Below are positions 1-6,634 of a stretch of DNA of 18,247 bases, one piece after another. Source of the stretch: Bacteroidales bacterium. GTDB taxonomy: Bacteria > Bacteroidota > Bacteroidia > Bacteroidales > VadinHA17. A program made the translations under genes and the position numbers. The notes below the pieces were generated by a model. The model was not told where the DNA came from. It saw nothing but the letters and a program-made list of their open reading frames with translations, and made no database searches. Within the stretch, counting starts at the first letter, position 1, and each line of letters opens with the position of its first letter. The stretch covers positions 1 to 18,247 of the forward strand of contig DNOQ01000180.1 of NCBI GenBank assembly GCA_003501665.1. Reading direction: 5' to 3'.

Positions 1-48
1 TCTCCTCATCTCCTCTTCTCCTCTTCTCCTTATCTCCCCATCTCCTCT
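1..48. repeat. 8-bp tandem repeat, polypyrimidine on the plus strand
   Basis: Six consecutive 8-base units occupy the left edge. Units 2, 3 and 6 are identical (TCTCCTCT); the other three are TCTCCTCA, TCTCCTTA and TCTCCCCA. The pattern stops at the TAG stop codon of the sensory kinase (complement of 50-52), so on the coding strand it is a GA-rich tract starting right after the stop. The array touches the window edge and may be longer. It is not coding for any gene visible here. Simple arrays like this can vary in copy number by replication slippage, and the purine/pyrimidine strand bias could allow unusual DNA structure; both points are inference. Confidence 0.8.
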
Positions 49-49
49 T

Positions 50-2011
50 CTAATCTTTCCGTCGCGGCAGCACAATCTTAAACTTTGTTCCTGTCGGACC
101 CTTTTCCGGATCGGTATTCGATTCCACCGTTATCTGACCCTTATGCATTTTGACTATCCCGTATGTTGTTGCCAGACCAAGTCCCGTGCCATGACCAAGT
201 CCTTTGGTGGTAAAGAAGGGTTCGAATATTTTTACCCTGTCCTCCTCGTTGATTCCTGTTCCCGTATCTCCCACGCTAATGATGACATCGCTGAGAGTAT
301 CTTCAAGAAGTATATTGATATCACCTCCTCCGGGCATTGAATCAAAAGCATTCTTGATCAGATTTGACAGAACCTGGATCATTTGTTCGGAATCGAGCAT
401 TGCATCAGGATTGACTGTCTGGTCCATAATTTTTACCGTTATATTTTCGGGGACAATAACGCTTTCGAGACTATGAGTAACCAGTTCTTTTATATTCACC
501 AGCTGATGATTAACCTGGCTTTTCCTTGCAAAATTAAGCAATCCCGCCACAATTTTTTTACACCTGCCTGCCTGCTCCACTATCAGCTTAAGATCTTCCC
601 TTACCGGATCGTCGGATGTGCTTTCATCAAGCAATATGTTGCTGTACATAATTACAATTCCCAGAGGATTATTCAGTTCATGTGCTATCCCCGCGGAAAG
701 TTGTCCCATATGAGCAAGCTTTTCGGATTGTTTCAGGGCCAGTTGCATCGAGCTTAGTTTCTCATTCGAAAGAGCAAGATCATTTACCGATTTATGAAGC
801 TTTTCAATGGTATACGGAAGACACATCTCCACCTCGGCAAGTCCTCTTTTAACAGCAGCAGCATGTTCAACACATGTTTCATAACCGCATGCTCCGCAGT
901 TAAGCTGGTCCTTTTTCGTGAGCTTGCCCATTGAGACCAGAACTTCATTAACATCTTCCTCATCGGGCAGATGTATCCGATGGTCATCAGCTTTGTGCCG
1001 GACTGAAAGATCAATATCTGAATACTCATTGATATAAGCCTGCCAGGAATCAATATCAAGGTTCCCAATCTTCTGGTTTACATATGTGCTTACCAGCGCC
1101 CTTCTGTTATACTGCTTGCCGTTCTTTGACAGTCCGGGTCCCATAATACATCCTTCACAGCAAAGCAATTCCATGTTTTGTGTCTTTATCAGGCCGGCTT
1201 CAAATTCTTTAAGCGCTTCCTGGAAATCTATCCTTCCTTCGGCAGCAATAATATTTCCCGTAATTGCATCATCATTTATATCAGCCGTCTGAAGAAGACC
1301 TCTTGTAACCGGAAATATTGATCCCCTTCCTCCCGCCGGGGGGTCAAAGTCTGAAGGAGTCGCATTTTCCTGTGTTATCCCAAGCTGAGTAAAAAGATCC
1401 CGGAGTTCTTTGAAAGTGATTGCTTCATCAACATCGCTGCTTTCAGCTTTTTTGGCAACACAGGGACCTATGAACACGATCTTTGTATTTTTCCCGTACT
1501 TTGCATGAATTACCCTGGCCATTGCAACCATTGGTGAGACAACCGGTGCAAGCTTATCGACAAGTGCAGGATGATAGTATTTCACATAGTTAACAATCGA
1601 GGGACAGTCGGATGATATAAAAGTATCACTACCTCCATCCACAAGCTTCTTGTATCTGCGCGCCACCAGATCTGCTCCAAATGATACCTCGGCAACGTAT
1701 TTAAAGCCTAGCCCGCGGATCATTCCCAACAGAATTCTGTAATCGGGAATATCAAAAAATTCAGCGGGGAAGCTTGGTGCAATTATGGCCGCAACCTCAG
1801 GTTCTTCAGCAATAAGCTTCAAAACCCTGTCGCCGGTATTCAGATATACTTTTGCCCCCTGACTGCATACCTTTGTACAATTTCCGCATGCAATACATCT
1901 CTCCTCAATCACTTCAGCCTGTCCCCCCACAATACGTATTGCCCTTGCAGGACACTCCCTTACACATGTGTAGCAGGTACGGCAGAGTTCTTTTATGGTG
2001 TAAACAAGCAT
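50..2011 (-). CDS. Sensory [FeFe]-hydrogenase-like histidine kinase (group C, kinase-linked)
   Basis: This 653-residue protein is predicted to sense H2 or redox state through an H-cluster-type domain and signal through a histidine kinase. Two [4Fe-4S] ferredoxin motifs lie at C10/C13/C16/C20 and C39/C42/C45/C49. The hydrogenase-like domain covers about 60-370 with L1 at SSDC136P, L2 at GPC184 and L3 at C284/C285/C288. An additional Fe-S module follows (C372, C375, C380, C397), then a helical linker, HisKA with phospho-acceptor H444 (AHELNNP), and HATPase_c with N-box N550/N554, G1 DTGTG and G2 GTGLGL. There is no PAS domain and no transmembrane segment, so it is cytoplasmic. The canonical proton-relay Cys of L1 is Asp135 and the Trp after CP is absent, so H2 turnover is doubtful. 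It is the last visible gene of the hydCBA operon, 38 bp after hydA, with a good Shine-Dalgarno. No response regulator is in the window. The architecture is clear; the ligand is inferred. Confidence 0.88.
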   Translation of the reverse strand: MLVYTIKELCRTCYTCVRECPARAIRIVGGQAEVIEERCIACGNCTKVCSQGAKVYLNTGDRVLKLIAEEPEVAAIIAPSFPAEFFDIPDYRILLGMIRGLGFKYVAEVSFGADLVARRYKKLVDGGSDTFISSDCPSIVNYVKYYHPALVDKLAPVVSPMVAMARVIHAKYGKNTKIVFIGPCVAKKAESSDVDEAITFKELRDLFTQLGITQENATPSDFDPPAGGRGSIFPVTRGLLQTADINDDAITGNIIAAEGRIDFQEALKEFEAGLIKTQNMELLCCEGCIMGPGLSKNGKQYNRRALVSTYVNQKIGNLDIDSWQAYINEYSDIDLSVRHKADDHRIHLPDEEDVNEVLVSMGKLTKKDQLNCGACGYETCVEHAAAVKRGLAEVEMCLPYTIEKLHKSVNDLALSNEKLSSMQLALKQSEKLAHMGQLSAGIAHELNNPLGIVIMYSNILLDESTSDDPVREDLKLIVEQAGRCKKIVAGLLNFARKSQVNHQLVNIKELVTHSLESVIVPENITVKIMDQTVNPDAMLDSEQMIQVLSNLIKNAFDSMPGGGDINILLEDTLSDVIISVGDTGTGINEEDRVKIFEPFFTTKGLGHGTGLGLATTYGIVKMHKGQITVESNTDPEKGPTGTKFKIVLPRRKD

Positions 2012-2018
2012 TATCCTT

Positions 2019-2024
2019 CTCCTT
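2019..2024 (-). promoter_or_regulatory. Shine-Dalgarno of the sensory kinase gene
   Basis: On the minus strand AAGGAG lies 7 nt before the ATG at 2011-2009. It is much stronger than the ribosome sites of the other genes in this operon. It sits in the 38-bp hydA-kinase gap and supports the chosen start and independent translation of the last cistron. Confidence 0.7.
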
Positions 2025-2049
2025 TTGCTTTTAATCTTTCGGGTACTTT

Positions 2050-3768
2050 TTACAACAGAACATTTCTTTTAATGTAATGAGTATGGAATATTTTCTTATC
2101 AGATATTTCCTCATTCTCCTTGATAAGTTTTTCATAAAGGTTGATCAGTACCGGTGATTTTTCAGGTAGTCCTATTGCATCATTTTCATCGGCCTGGTAT
2201 ATCAGCTTTGCCAGGTTTTTTCTGTCATCCTTCTGGTTCCTGAACGGCATTCCGGCGCCGTTGATACAACCACCCGGACAGGCCATAACTTCGACAAGAT
2301 GATATTTATTACCGGCATCAATTGACTGTTTGAGTTTTTCCAGTCCTGCCAGGCCGTCAATTACGGCAACTCTGATCTGATATTGTTCCACAGGTATTAA
2401 GGCTTCTCTGAAGGAACCACCGGACCTTATTTTCTTAAAATATTGTTTATCAACCTCTTTCTTATATTCAGCATAAGAAAATGATCTTACAATACTTTCA
2501 GCAAGACCCCCGGTAATTTCCGACAGAGCAGCAGAAGAGCTGAATCCCTCCATTGGTGAATCGGCCTGTTCTGAATCTGAATTCGTTACATCTATACCAT
2601 ACAATCTTATCAACCGGCCAAGTTCCCTTACCGTAAGTACAGAATCGATATCGCTTATTCCCTTTCTCATCATACCATCGCGCCGTGCTTCAAATTTCAT
2701 AGCGGTGCAGGGTGTTGCTGACACTGAAAAAATCTTTTCCGGTTTAAGTCCTGCCTGATCAGCCACCAGGGTTTTAATCAATGAACCCGTAATCTGCTGC
2801 GGGCATTTGACAGTCGAAAGCATGGGGATTATTTCGGGCATAAACTGTTCAGCATATTTAATCCATGCAGGACATGCCGATATAAATATCGTATCTCTTC
2901 CGTTCTCAACCTGTTCTTTGAGCTGTTCAGCCATTTCCCGGATGAAAAGATCCGTTCCTGTTCCGCTGGCAAAGACTTTTTCGAATCCGATTTTTCTGAG
3001 GACTGAGTTGAGTGTTTTATCAAAATCGCGGCTGTATTTTACTCCGAGTTCTTCAGCAATTCCTGCCGGAACAACAGGGGAATACTGGATTACCTTCATG
3101 AACGCGGGATTGTTAAGATATTCCTGTACCTCTGATATATTGTGCTTTTCGTGAAGCGCTCCGGTAGGGCATACCAGCACGCACTGGCCGCAGTTTATAC
3201 AGCTCGAAAAATTAAAATCACGGTCCATTGCAGGTCCCACATGAATTCTGCTTCCCCGGTATATAAAATCGATCGATGTTGCTGTAACCACTTCCTCACA
3301 AACTCTTACACATCTTCCGCAGATAATGCATTTTGACAGTTCCCTGATTATTGCCGGGCTCGACTGGTCAAGCCTGGGTTTGATCTTCTTGGCACGGATC
3401 CTTCTTTCTCTTATATTGAGTTCTCCTGCAAGACGCTGAAGTTCGCAGTTGGTATTCTTATCACAATAAAGACAATCATCGGGATGATTTGAAAGGAGCA
3501 GTTCCACATTTGTTTTGCGTGCTGTTAAAACTCTCGGAGAATGTGTATTTATTTTCATCCACTCCTCAACAGGCTGGGAACATGCTGTTACGAGACGATC
3601 GCGGCCTTCAACCTCAACAACACACATCCTGCAGGCTCCGGTTGGGGAAAAATCCTTCATACGGCATAGTGTTGGTATAATAATGCCATTCCGGTTCAGT
3701 GCGGAAAGGATCGTTTCGCCCTTTTCAGCCCTTATCTTTTTATTATTTACCTGAATTGTAAAAAGCAT
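2050..3768 (-). CDS. hydA: HydA-like catalytic subunit of a trimeric [FeFe] hydrogenase, divergent active site
   Basis: This 572-residue protein is close in length and layout to group A (M3-type) enzymes such as clostridial CpI. An N-terminal [2Fe-2S] domain has C35/C46/C49/C63. A His-Cys [4Fe-4S] site has H95/C99/C102/C108. Two ferredoxin clusters have C147/C150/C153/C157 and C190/C193/C196/C200. All four H-cluster cysteines are present: C299, C354, C497 and C501. The surroundings are unusual. L1 reads ISACPAW, so the proton-relay Cys is Ala298. L2 reads TPCTAMKFE, so the usual Met is Thr352 and the usual Lys (MPCxxKxxE) is Met357. The two channel glutamates expected in the preceding helix align with Met279 and Gln282. 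L3 (MACPGGC) is intact but is followed by GAGMP instead of GGGQP. The gene starts 5 bp after hydB and is surely part of the same complex. By family it would exchange electrons with H+/H2; whether it still does so is uncertain. Confidence 0.88.
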   Translation of the reverse strand: MLFTIQVNNKKIRAEKGETILSALNRNGIIIPTLCRMKDFSPTGACRMCVVEVEGRDRLVTACSQPVEEWMKINTHSPRVLTARKTNVELLLSNHPDDCLYCDKNTNCELQRLAGELNIRERRIRAKKIKPRLDQSSPAIIRELSKCIICGRCVRVCEEVVTATSIDFIYRGSRIHVGPAMDRDFNFSSCINCGQCVLVCPTGALHEKHNISEVQEYLNNPAFMKVIQYSPVVPAGIAEELGVKYSRDFDKTLNSVLRKIGFEKVFASGTGTDLFIREMAEQLKEQVENGRDTIFISACPAWIKYAEQFMPEIIPMLSTVKCPQQITGSLIKTLVADQAGLKPEKIFSVSATPCTAMKFEARRDGMMRKGISDIDSVLTVRELGRLIRLYGIDVTNSDSEQADSPMEGFSSSAALSEITGGLAESIVRSFSYAEYKKEVDKQYFKKIRSGGSFREALIPVEQYQIRVAVIDGLAGLEKLKQSIDAGNKYHLVEVMACPGGCINGAGMPFRNQKDDRKNLAKLIYQADENDAIGLPEKSPVLINLYEKLIKENEEISDKKIFHTHYIKRNVLL

Positions 3769-3773
3769 ATCAG

Positions 3774-5708
3774 CTATTTAACTGTTATTGCACTGAATTT
3801 ACAAACATCATAGCAGATACCGCAACCGGTACATTTTTCCTCAACAATAAAGAATGGCTGCAATCTTGTGCCATATATTGCATTGACAGGACATTTTGAT
3901 GCACATACGGTGCAACCTGTACATTTATCAACATCAATTGTAAATGTCCTCAATCCCCTGCACACATTTGCACGGCATTTCCTGTCGAAAATATGTTCTT
4001 CAAATTCCTCCCTGAAATTTTTGAGCGCACTCAGAAAAGGATTAGGTGCGGTCTGGCCCAGACCGCACAGGGATGTATCTTTCATGACCGATGCTATCGT
4101 TTCAAGCTGCATTACCCCTTTAAACCTCTCAAGAGTTGTGCCTGAATCATCATCCGAGGGTTTTCTGATGACATTCTGAAGTATCTCCAGCATACGTCCT
4201 GTTCCTTCACGGCAGGGAATACATTTACCGCAGCTTTCATTACGCATGAACTCCATATAATATCTGACCAGATCGACGATACAGGTATCGTCATCAATTA
4301 TCACAAATCCTCCCGCACCCATTCCCATACCATTTTCTTTCAATATTTCATAATCGACGGTCATATCGAGATTTTCGGGTGTTATAAATGAACCTGAAGA
4401 ACCGCCCACCTGTATTCCCTTTAATTTTTTACCATCTTTTATTCCGTCAGCAATATCCTCAAGGATCGTCCTGAATGAGGTTCCCATTTCAACTTCAACC
4501 ACACCCGACATACGGCCTTTGCCTGCCACTGCAAATACTTTTGTACCGGAACTCTTTTCTGTACCAATTGACCTGTACCATTCGGGGCCGTTCTGCATTA
4601 TTACAGGAACATTCATAAGAGTCTCCACATTATTAATTACTGTTGGTTTTCCAAATAATCCTGATGTTGTGGGATATGGAGGTTTGAGCTGCGGCATTCC
4701 CCTTTTACCTTCAAGAGTACTAAGCAGGGCTGTTTCCTCACCACATACGAATGCTCCCGGTTCCTTCCTGATCATTATTTCAAGCTTGTATCCGCTCGAA
4801 AAAATGTTATGTCCCAGGAGTCCGTAATCTCCGGCGCTGTCAATCGCTTTCTGCAATCGCTTCAGGGCAAGCTCCGATCCCCTCCTGAAGAATACAATCG
4901 CGGTTGAAGCACCTATTGCGTATGATGCAATGGCAACTCCCTCAATAAGTCTGTGAGGATCACTTTCAAGAATTGTTCTGTCAGTGAATGCTCCGGGATC
5001 ACTCTCTTTTGCGTTACAAACCAGGTACCGGGATGCAGATGTTGTATTAAGAGCCTGTTTCCATTTTAATCCTGTCGGATATCCTCCTCCGCTCCGGCCC
5101 CTGAGTCCGCTTCTTTCAATTATATCACATACCTCTTCGTAAGTGTAATGCCTGATGACTTTAACATAAGACCTGTATCCGCCCCTTGCTATGTATTCTT
5201 CGATATTTTCAGGATCATAACATCCGCAATTGCCAAGAATAACCCTTTTCTGATGTGCAAAAAAATCTGTTTCATTAAAAAACGTGATACCCGGCCATAG
5301 CTCAAATCCGGTACTGCCGTGCTGTCCCACCAGATCATCCTTGTTAATATCATTGTGAAATACCCCGTTAAGAAGTGGTTCTACTTTTTCTTCGGTAATA
5401 TTTCTGAAAAATAGCTTATTCCTTCCCGGAAGCTGAATTGCCACCAGAGGTTCATAATTTGACGGGCCAGTGCAGCCAACACAGACAAGTTCTGCAGACG
5501 GCTCATTTTCATTTATGTATGTCCTGATCGCAGCTAAAGTCTTTTCTGACCCCGCAATTATACTGCTGGTTCCGGAAGATATAAATATTACCGCCCTGTC
5601 GGTTTTTTCACGACGAATCCGGCTGAGAACTTTTTCTGTCTCAGGTGGCACGGTATCGGATTCCAACATCAGAACCTTGCCAGTAAGAAATTTTTTCAGA
5701 TCTTCCAT
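3774..5708 (-). CDS. hydB: HydB/NuoF-like flavoprotein subunit, degenerate N-terminal [2Fe-2S] site
   Basis: This 644-residue subunit should bind FMN and NAD(H) and pass electrons within a HydABC-type complex. The N-terminal thioredoxin-like domain (about 35-110) keeps its fold signature, but the C-x4-C pair is Ser44/Ser49 and only C79 of the second pair remains (Ser83 replaces the other), so it probably binds no cluster. The flavin/NADH core begins with GRSGGGYPTGLKW (204-216). The usual NADE motif reads NAKE (Lys234), followed by GEETALLSTLEGKRG. A [4Fe-4S] site uses C493/C496/C499 and C548. H572-x5-C578-x4-C583 matches, from memory, the zinc-site spacing of Thermotoga HydB. Two C-terminal ferredoxin clusters follow (C596/C599/C602/C606 and C626/C629/C632/C636), typical of bifurcating HydB. 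The ATG directly follows the hydC stop (TAAATG), implying translational coupling. Confidence 0.9.
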   Translation of the reverse strand: MEDLKKFLTGKVLMLESDTVPPETEKVLSRIRREKTDRAVIFISSGTSSIIAGSEKTLAAIRTYINENEPSAELVCVGCTGPSNYEPLVAIQLPGRNKLFFRNITEEKVEPLLNGVFHNDINKDDLVGQHGSTGFELWPGITFFNETDFFAHQKRVILGNCGCYDPENIEEYIARGGYRSYVKVIRHYTYEEVCDIIERSGLRGRSGGGYPTGLKWKQALNTTSASRYLVCNAKESDPGAFTDRTILESDPHRLIEGVAIASYAIGASTAIVFFRRGSELALKRLQKAIDSAGDYGLLGHNIFSSGYKLEIMIRKEPGAFVCGEETALLSTLEGKRGMPQLKPPYPTTSGLFGKPTVINNVETLMNVPVIMQNGPEWYRSIGTEKSSGTKVFAVAGKGRMSGVVEVEMGTSFRTILEDIADGIKDGKKLKGIQVGGSSGSFITPENLDMTVDYEILKENGMGMGAGGFVIIDDDTCIVDLVRYYMEFMRNESCGKCIPCREGTGRMLEILQNVIRKPSDDDSGTTLERFKGVMQLETIASVMKDTSLCGLGQTAPNPFLSALKNFREEFEEHIFDRKCRANVCRGLRTFTIDVDKCTGCTVCASKCPVNAIYGTRLQPFFIVEEKCTGCGICYDVCKFSAITVK

Positions 5709-6179
5709 TTAATCACTCTCAAGGATATATCTGAGCTTACCGAGCAACTCCGGTATCTGCTCAGGCTTAACACCAGGATAATAATTTCCGTTAACATTTA
5801 TTAAAGGTCCATGGTTACATCCACCCATACACGTCACTATCTCATAACTCAGTAAACCGTCTCTTGATGTTTGTCCGGAAACCAGTCCGGTCTCTTCCCT
5901 GATTTTGTTGATAACAGCCTGTGATCCGTTAAGGAAACAGGATGTTCCATGACAGATTTTTATGGTTATCCTGCCTGCCGGAAAAAATCTGAACTGATCA
6001 TAGAACGTGGCAAGTCCATAAATTTTTGTTGTACTCAATCCAGTGAATCTTCCTATTTTTACAATTATTTCTTCAGACAGATAACCATTTTCATCCTGAA
6101 TCTCCTGGAGCAGAGGGATCATATCCTCCCTCTTTCCGGACCTGTATTTTTTCATTATTGTATCAATGTCTGCACTCAT
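5709..6179 (-). CDS. hydC: HydC/NuoE-like [2Fe-2S] subunit
   Basis: This 156-residue protein is the usual size for NuoE/HydC. An N-terminal helical part (about 1-65) with the family signature GLATFYDQF is followed by a thioredoxin-like [2Fe-2S] domain with C76-x4-C81 (CHGTSC) and C117-x3-C121 (CMGGC), all four ligands intact. In HydABC and complex I this subunit sits next to the FMN subunit and carries a low-potential [2Fe-2S] cluster. It is the first gene of the operon. The ATG at 6179 lies about 22 nt after the candidate -7 element and lacks a clear Shine-Dalgarno, as is common in Bacteroidota. The next Met (residue 9) would remove only a few residues, so the first ATG is kept. Confidence 0.9.
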   Translation of the reverse strand: MSADIDTIMKKYRSGKREDMIPLLQEIQDENGYLSEEIIVKIGRFTGLSTTKIYGLATFYDQFRFFPAGRITIKICHGTSCFLNGSQAVINKIREETGLVSGQTSRDGLLSYEIVTCMGGCNHGPLINVNGNYYPGVKPEQIPELLGKLRYILESD

Positions 6180-6201
6180 CAGGATCAGAAATTAAGTTAC
6201 A

Positions 6202-6232
6202 CAAATATAATCATTTATTGTTAAAAAATAAA
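6202..6232 (-). promoter_or_regulatory. Candidate Bacteroidota-type promoter of the hydCBA operon
   Basis: On the minus strand TATATTTG (complement of 6202-6209) matches the Bacteroidota -7 consensus TAnnTTTG exactly. TTTA (complement of 6229-6232) lies 19 nt upstream and matches three of four bases of the -33 element TTTG. Transcription would start near 6195, giving a leader of roughly 15 nt before hydC. The -33 part falls inside the first Rex-like box, consistent with repression. Confidence 0.5.
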
Positions 6233-6235
6233 CAT
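6218..6235. promoter_or_regulatory. Candidate Rex operator, box 1
   Basis: TTGTTAAAAAATAAACAT matches 12 of the 14 specified positions of the Rex-type palindrome TTGTTAAnnnnTTAACAA. Rex is a repressor released by NADH and often controls fermentation and hydrogenase genes. The site covers the candidate -33 element of the hyd promoter. The DNA here is AT-rich, which raises the chance of an accidental match. No rex gene is in the window. Confidence 0.4.
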
Positions 6236-6252
6236 TGTTATTTTTTTAACAG
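6235..6252. promoter_or_regulatory. Candidate Rex operator, box 2
   Basis: TTGTTATTTTTTTAACAG also matches 12 of 14 specified positions of TTGTTAAnnnnTTAACAA, and it abuts box 1 with centres 17 bp apart. It lies just upstream of the hyd promoter and about 110 bp from the divergent ferredoxin gene, so it could act on either direction. Boxes 1 and 2 could alternatively be read together as one larger AT-rich inverted repeat. Confidence 0.4.
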
Positions 6253-6258
6253 ACGATT

Positions 6259-6288
6259 TGTGGAAACGCGATGCATCGCGTTTCCACA
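6259..6288. repeat. 30-bp perfect palindrome (REP-like), part 1
   Basis: The arm TGTGGAAACGCGATG (6259-6273) is followed without spacer by its exact reverse complement (6274-6288). It is far more GC-rich than the flanking DNA. Combined with part 2 it looks like the dispersed GACGC-type palindromes found between genes in many bacteria, often linked to RAYT transposases; that link is inference. A regulator binding site is the alternative, because the element lies between two divergent genes. A transcription terminator is unlikely at a 5'-5' junction. Confidence 0.75.
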
Positions 6289-6309
6289 GACGCCATAGAT
6301 GGCGTCTGT
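6286..6309. repeat. 24-bp near-perfect palindrome (REP-like), part 2
   Basis: Arms ACAGACGCCAT and ATGGCGTCTGT flank a 2-base AG spacer. The element overlaps part 1 by three bases and shares its ACGC...GCGT core, so the two look like halves of one bipartite repeat with a different inner sequence. It ends 14 bases before the candidate -7 element of the ferredoxin gene. Confidence 0.7.
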
Positions 6310-6322
6310 ACGAAAATTATGT

Positions 6323-6330
6323 TAATTTTG
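6323..6330 (+). promoter_or_regulatory. Possible -7 element of the ferredoxin-sensor-phosphatase operon
   Basis: TAATTTTG fits the Bacteroidota -7 consensus TAnnTTTG and lies 31 bases before the ferredoxin ATG. No TTTG-like -33 element is found at the right distance, because that position falls in the palindromic repeat. The call is weak. Confidence 0.25.
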
Positions 6331-6361
6331 ATCCTGTTGTTTTTTAATTGACAGTAACACG

Positions 6362-6616
6362 ATGACCACCGTAATTGAAATGCAGATCTGTCTGGGGAGT
6401 TCCTGTTTTTCGAGGGGAAACAAGGATGTTGCGATATATATAAAGGATTATCTGAAACAGCATCATCTGGAGGGCAAGGTAGTTTTTAAGGGTGCACGTT
6501 GTATGGGAAATTGCATTAATGGTCCGAATCTGATGATAAACGGCAGGATAACAGAGGGTGTAAATCTGGCAGTAATCGAAAGTATACTGGATAAGGAACT
6601 GGCAAAACTTAAATAA
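6362..6616 (+). CDS. Stand-alone thioredoxin-like [2Fe-2S] ferredoxin
   Basis: This 84-residue protein consists only of the NuoE/HydC-type [2Fe-2S] domain. C10-x4-C15 (CLGSSC) and C47-x3-C51 (CMGNC) supply four ligands, followed by NGPNLMING, typical of thioredoxin-like ferredoxins. It has no signal peptide and is cytoplasmic. It probably carries one electron to or from the sensory H-cluster protein encoded 18 bp downstream, or to the divergently encoded HydABC complex. Such small ferredoxins accompany group C sensory hydrogenases in other anaerobes (family knowledge from memory). HydB in this locus has lost its own copy of this type of cluster, so substitution in trans is possible but speculative. 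Confidence 0.88.
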   Translation: MTTVIEMQICLGSSCFSRGNKDVAIYIKDYLKQHHLEGKVVFKGARCMGNCINGPNLMINGRITEGVNLAVIESILDKELAKLK

Positions 6617-6634
6617 TTCCTTCAAGGGAACAAA

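Noticed and set aside
2050..6179. Calling the trimer part of respiratory complex I (NuoEFG)
   Set aside because: The large subunit has an H-cluster domain with its four cysteines, and HydB has two C-terminal ferredoxin clusters absent from NuoF.
6259..6309. Intrinsic terminator or attenuator reading of the palindromes
   Set aside because: They lie between two divergent 5' ends and no T-run follows directly, so termination of a gene transcript is not expected.
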